Source: Augochlora pura
Taxonomy: Eukaryota; Arthropoda; Insecta; Hymenoptera; Halictidae
Assembly: GCF_028453695.1 (NCBI RefSeq)
Contig: NC_135776.1
Coordinates: 16,562,663-16,626,662 of the forward strand
DNA length: 64,000 nt
Direction of reading: 5' to 3'
The notes below the pieces were generated by a model, which worked only from the letters and a program-made list of their open reading frames with translations, was not told where the DNA came from and ran no database searches. How positions within the stretch are numbered: the stretch's first letter is position 1; every line of letters starts with the position of its first letter. Below are positions 23,001 to 38,298 of this stretch, piece after piece. Made by a program: the position numbers and the translations under genes.

Positions 23001-26000
23001 AATTTATAGAATATAGAATTTATAGAATATAAAATTTATAGAATATAGAATACAGTGCAATAATATATACATTTATAAGTTTAAATAAATAAGTTTAAGG
23101 CTAATATTCAAGAACTTTATAATAACATATGTATATTATTTTTATTAATTTCATATTAAATTACTAGATATAAAAAACAACAAACATCTCCGCCTCGGCT
23201 CCATAAAAATTGTTATCGTTGCAAATGTAATAATAATTCTATTATTACTAACCTATAAAGCTAACATTCCGAATGTGTTGAAGAAGTTGTTGTCCATCCG
23301 GAGCAGGACGAACTTTTTCGCAGAGTTCGTGCACCGTATCGTTCACGCATTCCTCCTGAATTAAATTATGCACACCGTGCGCCATCGCAGAAACTGCATC
23401 GACTGTGCAAAATTAAATATAATACATTTCGCATATGCGTATACATATATGTGTCTATTCTTTAAGTACAGTATAGTTCACCGAAATGTGCAAGTTTCGT
23501 TCGACAACGAACAAGTATTTCGTGGAATAAGATGTTCAGTATTTTACCGTGTACGAAAGTCGTATTCATTGTGTTAACATAAAGTAAATTTAACGTAACA
23601 ATAAGCGACCCAATCCAGAGCAACAAGACCAGCGTATCGTGAACGAATATAATGGCGAATATAAACAGATAGTACCATTTTAAAAAAGCAAAGTCCACCG
23701 GGGCGACAGGTGCGTAGCAGAGTCGTGCCTTATTCGAATTCTTTCGAATATAAACATCTATCTAAAATAATTAGTCGAATCAATTAATTTTCGTTGAACA
23801 TTTTATTCGGATAACAATTATCAGTCGCAACGAATTATAATATCAATTTATTCAAACAGAGATTATATAATTATTCGAATAATAATCACCATAATCGTCG
23901 ACCGCTTTTTAATGCAATTAATTAAGCATACGTGTGCGTTGTAAATACGAATCGCGTAATGTACGATGACTTAATTTGCAAGTAACAAACTTGCGGATGT
24001 AACAAAGCAGTTGTAACGAAAATAGTTAATCGTAACATTGTTAATTGTAAAAATTAGAGGGTTGAAGATGTCTCGATTTATTTAATCTATTAGCTATATT
24101 TATATATTTTTTGCTTTTGCTACAGTTATTATTTATAGTTATTATCAGTCTCTGATATAGTTGTCGGTCCCTGATAATCTGTTGTCCGCGATGACAAAAT
24201 GTAATCGACGAGATATTTTATTGTAGAAAACGGTACTCACCCACGAACGGCACTAAACCCTCCTGTTCGTAATTAGATAATTCCTCGCTGCCGTTGCAAC
24301 GTCTCATCCCTTCCGACAAATTCGCGCTGAAGCTGCATTTGTGATGCTGGGACCAAAATTCACGAAACCATACGTTTCGGCAGTTCACCATTTTCCCGGG
24401 CAACTCTTTGTGCGGCACGTTGCTCTCCGTTTGGCCTTCGCATTCGTTGTCCACCCGCGGCCGAAGATTTAAATAATAATTGTCGAAATCTGATGACGAA
24501 AATTTGTGACAAAATTAATCGGCCTGATAAATCGAGGCACATTAACCCTTTGCACTCGAAGCCATTTTAACTATAAATCTAAAATCATTTTTCTGGCTTA
24601 TAGTATTTCCATTTTATGTGATACAGTGTATTTTATATATATAAAATGATATATAAATTGCTGTTAACAATTTTTTAAATCTAAACTTTGTTACTATAAA
24701 ATTTATTTTGAAACGTGGTAAAATAATTTTAGCGGTGCCTCAGAGTCACCAATCGAGTGCGAAGGGTTAAGTTCATTCAATTTTCGCTACAGTCTCAGAT
24801 TAAACAATTGAGAGAACGTTATCGCAAAAATGTTTTTTAGTCGCTGCAAGGTAAAATCTAGTAAATCGAAAGGTTGTTTATCGTCTCGACTCGAGTCGTT
24901 CGGACTAATTTTAAAAATGTTATTCCTCGTCGAAAAGACGTCCGAGCGTTAAATAAAATTTGTTGTTGTTCGCACGCACCTTGGAGGGATGTTCGATGTG
25001 GTAAAATTGTAATTGCCCCCTCTGCTGCGAACTCTTGATGCCTCACCGGGTACACTTTCGCGCCCCATGAATCACTCCCCACCCACATAAAATGGCCCGT
25101 GCGATTCGCTCTGACAGTTGCTTGAAGAAGCTTCCTGTAAGATAAACGTGTCATTTGTTTTACTAGAGGTAGATATCTATTTACTGCCGATCGAATTCAA
25201 ACATAAATGTACGATCTTCTCCCTTGATAATCCTTTTAATATTTAATATTTTCCAGAGCAAGCTTGGGGTAGGAGAAAGTTTTTATAAGCAAGCATGTAT
25301 CCGCTCAGAATAGGAAACTAATTTATACCTTTCATAGCAATTTGTTCATAAATTGTGTCATATAGCTCAGCTAATCAATCTTAATTCGACAATTTCAATT
25401 TATTTGAATTCAAACATGTTACCTTTAATTTGTCGAAATCTTTGAGATTATGTTGAAACTATAAGCGATGGAAAATTCGTATATTTTGCACATTTTCAGC
25501 CGGACTGTATTATTTAATATTCGATAGACGCATTCAATATTAATCCTTTGCACTATGATTTATTTCGCAGCTACGTGGTATTTCCTCGATCAGGGACAAT
25601 TCCTCGAATTTCTTCACTTATTTTCATTCCTAGATTTTGATAGCAGAAAAATCAAATTTCGTTTCAATTTAGAAGTAATTAATAATACGCATATTTAGCA
25701 GAAGAAACTTCCAATCTACAGCACAATGGATTAAATAACATTAGATACACAACAATTGTCCGAAGAACAGTAGGATCGATGATACGTTAATTCAACCAAC
25801 TATAAATATTTGTTATGTTATTTTTTAAAGGCTTCGAAGACAGGCATCCCGATGCTATTTCGCTCTCAGTTAACCCTTTGCACACGAATGGTGACTCTGA
25901 GGCACCACTAAAATTTCAAAATAATTTTTATATTATGAAAAATTAAATATCAACAATTATTAAACGTACAACTGTTATTGCACGAGTTACAAGATTCAAT

Positions 26001-29000
26001 TTCATATGCATAAAAAGACATTTTGTCATAAAAAATTGAAATGCAATATGTCGAAAAAGTTATTTTAAAATTACTGTAAAAATGGCTTCGAGTGCAAAGG
26101 GTTAATTCATTATAGGGCCAGGGATCGAGCGACTTTGATAAGGAGGAGCAGCAGACTCGAGACGTGGTTGGCAACGAAGTAAGCCAGACATCAAATGCAT
26201 TCGTTGACACCAATGGCAGGCGACCCGATATCACCGTATCGGTTTCTTTAAAGAGTAGGGTATTGTTTCGAAAGAATCTGACCACGGAGCGGGGAGGTCG
26301 AAGGCACCTACAGACGTAAGAAAACCGCGTCTGCTCGGCGTTCATCTTAGGATCGTCGTTGAATTTCCAAAATGTGTGCATCTATTCGCGACCATGCTTG
26401 AACGCGGAGACGTCAATTTTTACGTTCAACGGCGTCGGGAATTCTTTCGTTACCTTATATTGTCCTCGTCGACGAACAGAATGACACCTCGGGCGTTGTG
26501 TTTCGAACTAAGACGATCGATTATCTTGTCGAAGTCTTCGTTCTTCGCGTTCCTTAAAATTTTCTCGCTCACCGCGACGCAGATGCCGTAATCGATCGAC
26601 ATGGAGATGAAACTGGCGATTCCCTAAAAAGCAGACGGTATCCGGTGAAACGATCAATTTTTATTCAACATTTTATTATACGCGACTACGATTGTTAATT
26701 TCACGAGGTTGTATTCGCGATCCGAAGAATTTTTTTCGATAATTCTGACAGACGATACTCGAAGCACTCGAACGTTTCGAGTTGTAGAAATTCGACGGAA
26801 GTTAACGTTTTCAATCGGATTCGGGACTGCACGAATTTAATTACCTTCTCTCCGTAATCACCTTCGACTGCGACCGTGGAAACATATTTCCATCCGAGTT
26901 GATCAATTATTTCCACCACCGCCTGCGCCTGGAAATTATCTGGCGGCACCACCCTGCTGAAATATTCGAAGCGACTTTTGTCCGACAGCTCTATGGTTGT
27001 CGACGCGTAACTTATTTGGGGTATCTAAGGGCAAACGGGCGATTATTCATTTTTATTTTATCGATATTAATGTTAATGTAGCCGAAGGGTAATCGGTTGC
27101 ACTTTTGGGAAACCGTTCGACCGCGAATTTTATACATTTGTGGAGAAATTAAGTGCCATCGATTGCGAAATCGTGAGAGTAACGTAGTATAATGTGATAT
27201 GATATAGTATAGTGTAATAATAGTATGTATAATATACTATATATAATATATAAAAGTATATACATTATAATATAATAATAATATAATATAATATAATATA
27301 GTGTAGTATAATATGGTATATAATGTAATTGAGTGTACTGTAGTATAATACAGTATATAATGTAACAGAGTATACTGTAGTATGAGACATTATATAATTT
27401 AATATAATATACTATAGTATAATACAGTATATAATTTAACAGAGTATACTGTAGTATAAGACAGTATATAATTTAATAGAATATACTGTAGTATAATATA
27501 GAATATAATTTAATAGAGTATATTGTAGTATAATACAGTATAAAATGTAATATAACATATTGTAGTATAATACAGTATATAATTTAATATAATATACCGT
27601 AGCATAATACAGTATATAATGTAATATATTATATAATAGTATATATAGTACACTAATACAGTATAATATAATATAATATAGCACAGCATCCTAATACAAT
27701 AGAATAAAAAATATAATAGTGTAGTATACTGTACAATCTAACATAATATAAAACAATGAATAATTTAATACAATAAACCAATACAGTTCATTTCTACATT
27801 GCATAATATGTCTCAAACTAACCGTAAATATTTTTCCACCATATCGTAAACAATTTAATTGACAATTTATATTCCCTTAAATGCAGCGCTTCATTCATCC
27901 TGCTTATCATTTGCGTCACGCAAAAATTGAAATTCGCAGCTTGGAAAAAATGTGCGCGACGTGCTGTAGGCTCTGTGCACGAAATGGTTTTTTTTTTGCG
28001 GATATGTAAATACGTATGGATTGTAGCATCGGCGCGGTCAATATGTCGGCAGAACTTTGCGGAAACACGGAACGTCCGGAAACAATAGCATTGTGCGCGT
28101 ACGCGGATTAATTATGTGAGCAAGCTTGAATATTGAATATCTTGTTCATTCTGTTTCCTATAAAATTCCTTTGTGACAATAATCCAGCCTGATATTTTTA
28201 GTTCCATGTAAGTGCTTCATATAACTAATACATCGAATTTCCGATTTTTCAACTGTTTTTAATTCAGTTCTCATTTAATCAAGCGATGAGTCACGGTACA
28301 ATAATTCTGGAGTTATTTTATAACTATGGTAACTTCTAAATCAGTTCGATCGGGTTCACTCGAGTATGTTAAATTGAAACATCGCCAGTATCGTTGACGA
28401 TTCTTCTCCACGAACGAATCGAACGTGAATTCGAAGATCGAAGCTTGCTCTTTGCGACGGGCTCTCGAAACTTGATGAACGACTTTCTTCAGTCGTTTTA
28501 TAGAAACAGAAATAAGTTCGGTCGCGTGGACCCCCTCGCGAATTATTCTCGGCGTAGCGGAGATCCCGTAATGTTATGAGATCAAGTTCATCGGCGATTG
28601 TATGGCAAGTGACGGTTTCTTAAAATTCATTGGAAAACAAATCTCGAACTATGCCAAGCAGGATAACTGAGCAGAACTTCATGCATATTTCAGCAGACCG
28701 GAGTTGCTTTTAATAAAGTGAGAATATTTAAGCACGGACAAGGTCCAGAGAGTTACGTACATACAAAACTCTTATTGCAGTTGATCTTGTTGAATAATCG
28801 ATGCAGTGCAAAATAAAACAGGGTTTACTTATTGCATATTATAATAATGCATCTTGTTTTATAAGAATGACAAGGTTGGATTTATTTAAAGTTTCTACCG
28901 ATACTTGATGCCATTTCAAGCAACTTTTTCCTTTACAATAATTTTCTGCGAGGCACCATTAACGAGTTATTCATGAAAAACAGTGACCAATGAGAGGCGA

Positions 29001-32000
29001 GCTTTTTTTTAGCGGCCGAACCAACGAGCGGACCAAGCCCAGTTTCACTCATTGTCTCGGCCACCTTGCCTAAACAGTACTCGCCTTTTATTGGTTAGGG
29101 TTTTTCGTGAATAACTCGTCAACGATGCATAGGAGAAAATTGTTGTAAAGGAAGAAGTTGTTTAAAATAACTTTAGGCATCTCCCATTTCTAGATTTTTA
29201 ATCATTTTTGAAACACTCTGTATTGTGATATTGATATTCTTTTGCCATCGTTGTGGAGGCATTCTTATTCATATTTTAGTAGCTAACATATTTGTATAAG
29301 TAACAATAATATTATAATTTGCATTAGTACGAAGCGATACAAATACAAGTAAATAAATTCTTAATTATTTTCAACTTTTACTCGTCAGAGGAAAGCTTTT
29401 AGTTCTCGAGGCTCGTTATTAAAGTAATTAAAAATGGCTTAGCGAGTAAAGCGTTGACACATTGAGAGGCTATTTTATTTGAAACAAGTCTGTAATACCG
29501 ACCTTGAATAATCTTAAAATATTGGCGATCATGATGGAAACGCCGCTGGAGGAAGCTCCAATAACGCCCGTTACTGGCTTGTGAGGCTCGTACGTCGGTA
29601 GTGTGTCGTTTTCGCATTTATACTCCGATATATCCTGGAAATAATTAAAACAAACTATATTTATTAATTCTTAAATGTACATTTGTCTATTACATTTAAT
29701 TTTTGCTTATTATTATAACCTCATTTACATACCGCTGCAGTACAATAACTACTAATTATCAATGTTTTTATGGTTATACGATGAATAACGCAGCGTTGCA
29801 ATATATTAAACAAATAATAATTGTGCGAGAATTAAATAAATATGATAACATACTAAGTAATAATAATTGTTAACAAGATTTGTAAGACTAATTGAAGATA
29901 TATTAATAACTTTATTAAGGTGACCTACTTTTTTAAATATTTTAACACTAAAATAAATATGAGATATGTAATCTAATTTGTTTCTTTACGTTTCTATTAT
30001 TATATGTAATTATCCGTTGCTATGTCAGTAGGCCAATCGAACTTATTTATTTTTAATCTCTTGATTTTTAACAGAGTTTTATAACCAATTCGGTGGGGTT
30101 GCTTCTTGTTTTATTTATAAGTGAAAATATTGAAAGCCTGTCAATAAATTATAGTAGATTCATATTAAAATTTCAATTTCCGCTACAGAATTTTCGAATC
30201 TGTATTCCTTTGAGAAACAGGCATCACACGCGGTGTTCTATTTCCTGAGCACTATACATGCGTACAGTGGCGGACAAAATTGAGTGGACACCCTTTAAAA
30301 CGCAATAACTTTTTTTTTTAAAACTGAACTAAGTGACGCGAATTGGTTTCAGATGATATAGGTGATAGATACACGCCATCCTGAACATTCCGTCGTTAAA
30401 AGTTTAAAAAATTTTACTTGTCACAAATAATTGAAGGTCGTAAAAATCTCCGTTTTGTTTCGATTTTTGACATTTTTTATCTACAAGATGCATTTTATAA
30501 ATTTTCGTTATTTTGCCATTTCGAGTGATAGCAGAATTAATAAGGAGTATTTCAGTCATTGTCCAGTAGACCAGTCCCTCTATCATCTAAAAAAAGGATC
30601 AAGTCGTTTAATACAGTTTTAACAAAGTTATCGCGTTTCAAAGGGTATCCACTATACCAAGCCTATACACCTGAATTGTCCATCACATCGCCGTAGAATG
30701 TCGCTACAGGGAACATAAAATTACAAATATCAATATGACACGAATTTCTTGGGTGTTTATTGCGCCGATTTCTGCGAACCGTGCAGTCAATAATTGCTGT
30801 TTGTTAATTAATTGTACATGTTATGCTTTATTGACAATATCTTGCGAAAATCTCATTATGTTCGTAATTAATTTTGCAATATATTATACATCGTGCAAAT
30901 TTCAAAGAACGGACAACAATTAATTTAATTGTTTTTTTTCAGAAGAAATTAATGCATAATTTTAAGCAATATTCGTCTCGGAGTTGATCACAGTCATTTT
31001 CAACTTGTCACTGCTGCCAGTAATTGCTTATTGATTTTAAGTGCCATAAATATTTCAATCATCAGGCTGTAATTATTTGGTATATAGGATACGCGTACGT
31101 ATTTTATCAAGATAATATTGATATATTTAAGTCTATGTATAAGTTTTATATAAGCTTGCAATTAAAATACTTTTATTTTATTGAAATACTTTTACCAAGA
31201 TTAAAGGAATGTGAATCGTTAACGCAAGAATTCACTTATATGAGCTAAGTATTACATTATCAATTCTGTGAGATAAGTATCATGTTAACAATTGTATGAG
31301 CAAAGTATCATATTATCAATTTTATGAGTAAGTATCATTATATATCAATTGTATGAGCTTAGTATTATTTTATCAATTATATGAACTAAGTATATTATCA
31401 ATTGTATGAGTAATTATCATACAATTATATTATTGTCATATTATTAACTGTATGAGCAAAGTATCATATCATCAATTTTACAAGCTATGTATCACGTTAT
31501 CAATTATATGAGTTAATTGTCATATTATCATATGCATGAACAAAATAATTATCAATTCTGTGAACTAAATATCATATTATCAATTATTTTGGCTAAATAT
31601 CATATCATCAATTGTGTAAACTAAATATCATATCATCGATTCTGTGATTAGTATCATATTATCAATTATGTGAGCTTAGTATCATGTTACTAATTGTGTG
31701 AGCTAAATGTCATATTATCAATTGCATGAACTAGCTATCATATCAATGATAGCTGTCATATCAATAATATCATCTAAATGTCGCATTATCAACATCAATC
31801 GATTTAATCCAGTTAAAGATGTATCTGACGGCTTACATATATATTTTTAGTTTGCATTTCAAATATCACTTTCCTCCGTGCTATGTGTCGCGTCGGTGCG
31901 ACCGATTAAGCGTTTACAGATTTGCATATATTACTTTGCGAATCCTCGTCACTGCTATATCACACGCAAGCGAAATTCGTGAGGGAATGGTATTGTATTT

Positions 32001-35000
32001 TAATCTCTTGAAGGCAGAAATTGGTTGACATCAATGCAACCTAGAAATATGTAGGAATAATTTTGTTCTACGTATAGTATTATATTAAAAAAAGAATACT
32101 TGCAAAATGTCAAGATTATATTAATATTTCGAATACGATGCTATTACTGTAAAAATGGTTATAATTTACAAATGGTTGATAATTTAATGGAATGGTGAAT
32201 AGTTTACTAACTTGACATTGTTTGCGTTGGCACTGTGATTTAAATAAGTAACATTTTAATCAAACAGAGCCATTTTAATCGACATCAAAAATAGCTTTTA
32301 CTTTAATTGTCTGATTTTTGTTCAGACCACTCGATAGATCATTCGAGGAGAGCCCAACCCATTTAACCCTCTCCAATTAGGCCAAAGATAAGGGTAGTTA
32401 CAGAGTTCAATCGAATCGAAAGTTTAAGCTGCGTTTCTTCAGTCTTGGTCAACAGAAAAATTACGATCGCGATAGAGCACTGTATTTGTTCAGTGTTTTT
32501 AAAGATGGTGCACGCGGTGAACGAAACAGGTAGTGTAGAAAAATGCAAAATAAATGCACTGTTCAAATTGCACGAAATCGAAAACGTGCTCGTCGGCGTT
32601 CCCGAATATTTTTCTATTTATTCCAGATGTCGCACTGTGCAGCGAAGCAAAACTGCACTTCACCGGAGGCGCAAACGGAAGTTTGAAATTACATTCGATT
32701 TTGAATGTTTAGACGAGTGGTATGTATACTCAATATTTGACGATTTTATTGCAGCGAGCGATCGAATTGGCGCGAGTGTCGGCAGTCGCGTTAAGCGTTG
32801 AGTACTACTACTGGCGGCGCAACTAGTTTTGCCGAACCATTTTCATTCAAAAGGAAAGGCGATTCGTAACGTCTGCGGGAACCAGGGGTCAAGAGAAACG
32901 TTGCACTTCTTTACATGAAATTCTTATTTTGAGATCCTATTTCGAAAATAGTGAGACAGTGAATCAAATTTTATTTAAAAAATTTTTAAATCTTAGGTGA
33001 GATTTATGATTTTATTTAAGATTTTATTTTTAGATTTTGAGATTCCAAGATTTTATTTTGAGATTTCAAGATTTTATCTTATTATTTTTAGATTTTAAGA
33101 TATTATTTTAAGATTTGGAGATTTTATTTTCAGGTCTCATGATTTTATATTATGATTTTGAGATTTTAAGATATTATTTTAAGGTTTGGAGATTCTATTT
33201 TGAGATTTTAAGATTTTATCTACAGATTTTGAGATCTCAAGATTTTATTTTATGACTTTGAGATCTTATTTTGAATTGTCAGATTTTATTTTCAGATTTC
33301 GAGATCATATTTTGAAATTGTCGGTATTTATTTTCAAATTTCGTGATCTTATACTGACATTTTAAGATTTGAAATCGAGCCACCATCTATCCCGCAGAAT
33401 CACTTATACCAAAAAACGTAAGGGGGTTGTCGCAAAGTTAATCTTAGACAAAACTGTATCAGATAAAACCACGCGTATTTATCTACTGATACGATCTCCT
33501 CCTAATTGGATCTCAAGTTCCTCGCATATCGCGTTCGCGCACTTGTAAAACAGTCGGCACGTTGCTACACTTTCTGCGATCTTGATCGGAAAGACTAGTC
33601 GAGTCCTTTACCAGTATGGAAAGTAATTATTCTGTACTTTATTAAAATTGTTCCTCGAATAGGTTCGAGTGCAGTCACGGCTGGTGCTCGCAGGTAAGGT
33701 GCGTGTAAAACAATTCGCGACTTTATTAAATAATGATATTAAGTTTGCTTAATAGGATCAGAACGGCGTCACTCTCGTAAGTCGAGCTTCAAAGGACATC
33801 AGCTACATAAAGGATGGTGTAGCAGATTGTTTAATGAGCTGAAGAATTCCAGCGTTCATAAAAGGAGGAGCCCAGTCGACTACGACCAAACAAGATAAGC
33901 TTTTTTCTTAACTATTTAGTACGTCTCTCATTCTTTCGACTGATTTTCTGAATAAAATGAGTCGTTCTTTTGTCATTTTTTATTTGATATTATTTTTCTG
34001 AATATATAGCTGTTTCTGAATTATGACTATTGTTAAAAAGTCTATTGTTTTATGAGATTTAAGCAACATGATAATATTTATTTAATTTATTTTACATTTG
34101 ATTTAATTTATTTAATGTTTATGAGAAATATATGAAAATATTTTTAAGCGAAGTCGAAAATATATTATGTATATTATATTTTGCTATATAATAATGTAGG
34201 CAATATGTATAACATGTTACGTAATATATTTTATAATATATTATATTGTATTATGTTACATCAGATTATGATAATTATAATATATTGGAAATACTGCATT
34301 AATTGTAATCTATTACAAACAATTTTAACTTGAAAATAATGCATTTAAAACGCTCTTCTCGTAATATGCATCGATATTTTATAACAAAGCGTCAAACGCG
34401 ATTTATTAGCGTTTTTCAGAAATTGTTTACACAGAAACTATTATCTGACAAGAAATGATTGAACTAATCAATGTTTTAACTACAATGCAGCGCAACATTC
34501 AGCTTCATACGTGCCAGCTAAAATATTCAATCAATGTTTTAATTTTATTTGTTCTTTTTCACTGACTTATTTTTTCGTTTGAAGATTTTATAAATTGGAT
34601 TTCCAAACCATGAAGCCACGGTATTGATTTTTAAAATGTTTCCATTTGGGAACCTGAACAGTATGAATGCCGATATGACAGGTCGAAGTGGCTGTTTCCG
34701 ATTTTATATTATTAATTACAAAAACGCATTTATTGATACTTCAATTGTTTTCTTTTTATGGTATATATATAGATATATATAGATTTATATAATAATATAT
34801 ATTATATAAATATACATATATATATATTTATTATACATTAAATTATTACATTTATAATAATCATATTTATTATTTATTATTACATTTATTACGTATAATG
34901 TTTATCCATTCTTTTCACGATGATTTTTTTATTCTGAAATGGGGATTGTTGCCGAAAATAGTGTGATTGGTGTGCATTCGTAGAAACAGGGGATTTTTAT

Positions 35001-38000
35001 AAATATTGTATCATCTTTGAAAAATACATTTGAATTTCTTCAAAGTGTTCAACACTCACTTACTTGGTTCATGTATGATCGAACAAATTCCATGCTTTGG
35101 TCAAGAGCGTAGGTATCGCTGCTGCAAGAGTCGAGGATGAGCGCACCCAAGGTGGTATTTGGTAATAATTCAGTGTCCGCGTTTATCTCATCAAGAATGT
35201 AGAGCATTGCTTCCATACGCTGCATCCCTTTTTCTTCTTTCACCGCACCGCACGGTGATTGGCCGACGCCTGACACCTGGAAGAGAAATATAATTAAATT
35301 CCCAGTGTGTATAGGATCGTGAATAAAATTGAGTTCGAATGTATTTATTACAATAAAATTGTATTCGAATGGATTTATTAGAATAAAATTGTATTCGAAT
35401 GGATTTATTAGAATAAAATTGTATTCAAATAGATTTATTAGAATAGAATTATGTTCGAATGGATTTATTAGAATAAAATTGTGTTCGAATATATTTATTA
35501 CGATAAAATTGTATTCGAATGGATTTATTGGAATAAAATTGTATTTGAGTATTCGAGTAAATTTATTAGAATCACATTTATATTCGAAAAAATTGATTAA
35601 AACTAAAATATTTAACAATGGAACACTAGCTTTTCTTTCTATAAACAACCCTGATCGAACTGAACAAGTAGAAGCACCATTTATTAACTACTTATCGAAA
35701 TGAAGAATTTTCAACGAGGATTCTGTGTTCTATTTATTAACAGCGAGTTAAATTACTCCATTTTCTCGACGACTTTGAATGGAACGAACACTTATGCACT
35801 GTATTCTGCGCCAAGTATTACGAAACACCCTCTAAATACAATTTACTATTTTGAGAATTACAGTTTCGTTTCTAAAATACCATTAGTTGAAAATTGAAAG
35901 TTCGCCTACGTGATGGCACTACTTAAACCCCAATTAGCTGAGCGGTTCACCGCACACACTAACGCGCGCACACGTGGGAGTATGTGCGCTGATGATATCC
36001 CTGAAACGAAATTTCAATTTGCAAAATGGCGCGGACCTTTTCGTTTTCATTTTATGTCGATTCACCCGCGCCACGAATTAGTTTTCATTTAAACAGACAT
36101 TCCGAATAAAACTTGCCTGGGTCCGCCAAAGTCCCTTATTTGCTTAAACGAGACTAAATGTATATATATATTTTTAAAATTATTTAATAATAAAAATATT
36201 ATAATTATTTAATTATAAAAATATATATTTTTATATGTATATAATATTTTAAAATAACGCGTTATTATGTTAATTACATGTTAATAGTTTAATGCTAAAT
36301 GAATCTGAATCTGGATTAGCATATCTTATTTTCAAACTCTTATAAAATTATTAAATAGTCTCATTTGCAGCAATTTACGCTATAACAAAAATTCCATTAC
36401 CAATTTCGTTATAAATAATTTCAGTTTTGTCGCTTTTATGAAACGATGCGTTTAGGGTTAATATAGGTCAAGGTCATTCACGATGGTACAAAAATGTATC
36501 TCTGTTGAACCTACGTAAAATTGCATTTGCTGTATGTGAAAAGAACAATATCGAACATTAATAATATATTTTATTATATTAATATATTAAAAATTTGTCA
36601 ATAATTGTTAACGATAGAGAGCACGGTTGCAATTCTGATGACTGTAAAATTTATTTACAAGGATTTAATTATTTTCAAAAATTTTTCCTTATACATATTA
36701 CCATCGGTTGACATTAATTTTCAAGATACTTGCAAAAGAATGTCATCGTTACACTAATGTAGAAATATGCCAAACCCAACTCTTATAATTTACAATCAAT
36801 TTGTAACATATACTCGTAACGTTCACATGAATGGCAAGCGAAACTTTCGAAAATCGATTTAAAGATCGAGAATCGCAGGTTCCAGCAAGTTCCTTCGTTT
36901 TCGAAATTGTTCCTCGAAGATTAAACCGTGTCACGACCTTTTTCAGCCGGCACCGACATATTCTCGTTTCTTAGACGTAATATCGCTCTCCTGAAGTTTT
37001 TGAAGGGTGAAGCGAGCTGACTCAGTTGGCTCAATACTTGGTGCTCGTTTGGAGGACATTAGGCAATCTCAATGTTATCCTTTTCTGCGAGTGAACTCTC
37101 CTCCCCATCGTGCGTTCCCAGAGCGAACAAGATCCAAGAGAGGAAAAAAGCAGAAGTCGCGACGCGTCCAAATTGTTGACCTTTTTCGTCCGATGAAGGT
37201 TTTCTTGCAATAGCCACTTTGAAAAAGCACCGTAAAGGGTCTAGTTAAAGAAAAGCTCCAAGCGAATTCCGAGAGACGGAACGAAAAATCTTGGTGCTTT
37301 TATTTAACTTTTAACGTTTGTGATTCAGGTGAAAGCTTTGTTTATAGTCGTACATTTGTAATTTGTATGTTCGTAACAATAATAGTAGTATAACGTATGT
37401 GTATAATAGAATTATAATAGTAATAATGATATAATAGTAATAATAATGATAATAATATAAACGATAATAATATATGTAATTCAGTATATAATTTAGTTAA
37501 AATTAAGCATACAATACTAACGAAAAGTGTCCTAATTTCATTTCTCAAGCTTCTAAATTCTTTTTCTTTAATAATAGAGCCTAAAACCATCTTATCGTCA
37601 TTTAGAATTACAATTTGCTTTTCACAGTCATCTAGTGTTAACCCTTTATGGTTTTAAAGTTCAAAGCTATCTACTTGTTCGATTCGAATATAATATAATT
37701 AGTACACAAATAGTATATCGATATTAATATATAGATGAATATAATTAAATCATTAATTTTATATAATTAATATCTAGACTTTAGAATAAATAAAATTAAT
37801 ATCTAAACTCTAGAATAGATAATAATGAATATCTAAACTTTGGAATACATAATAATGAATATCTAAACTTTAGAATACATAATAATTGATATCTAAACTT
37901 TAGAATATATAATAATTAATATCTAATTTTCAAAGAAGCATTGATGCATTTAATATATTAAAGAATTAATAAAAATGCCATCTATATAATAATATTGATA

Positions 38001-38220
38001 TTAATACGACCATGAAGGGTTTCAAATAGTTTCGTTTAAACTAACAATAAATTTAATTAAAGCCCACTGAATTTTCCACGAATTTTTTGGAAAACCTATT
38101 AACAATCCGTGACTCAATCAAGAACTGCATTTATTATCACTGAAATGCCAATTTAACGTTAACAATTATGACAGGTAATATCTTGTCATAATAGATAGAT
38201 AAATGGATGGAGAAAGAGAG

Positions 38221-38298
<78 letters not shown>

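Noticed and set aside
25950..26381. 143-codon - strand ORF in a receptor intron
   Set aside because: Its 3' part is the family B MITE at 25870-26105, and the remainder has no recognisable domain or splice partner in the receptor reading.
32445..32801. 118-codon + strand ORF in a receptor intron
   Set aside because: Starts at a non-ATG codon, shows no motif, and nothing nearby suggests a promoter or splice partner. Could be an old transposon piece but not supportable.
35049..35648. 199-codon - strand ORF read as one protein
   Set aside because: Only 35064-35276 is a real exon; the upstream part is a 30-bp tandem repeat read through, and TTCTCTTCCAG at the exon edge is a strong acceptor.
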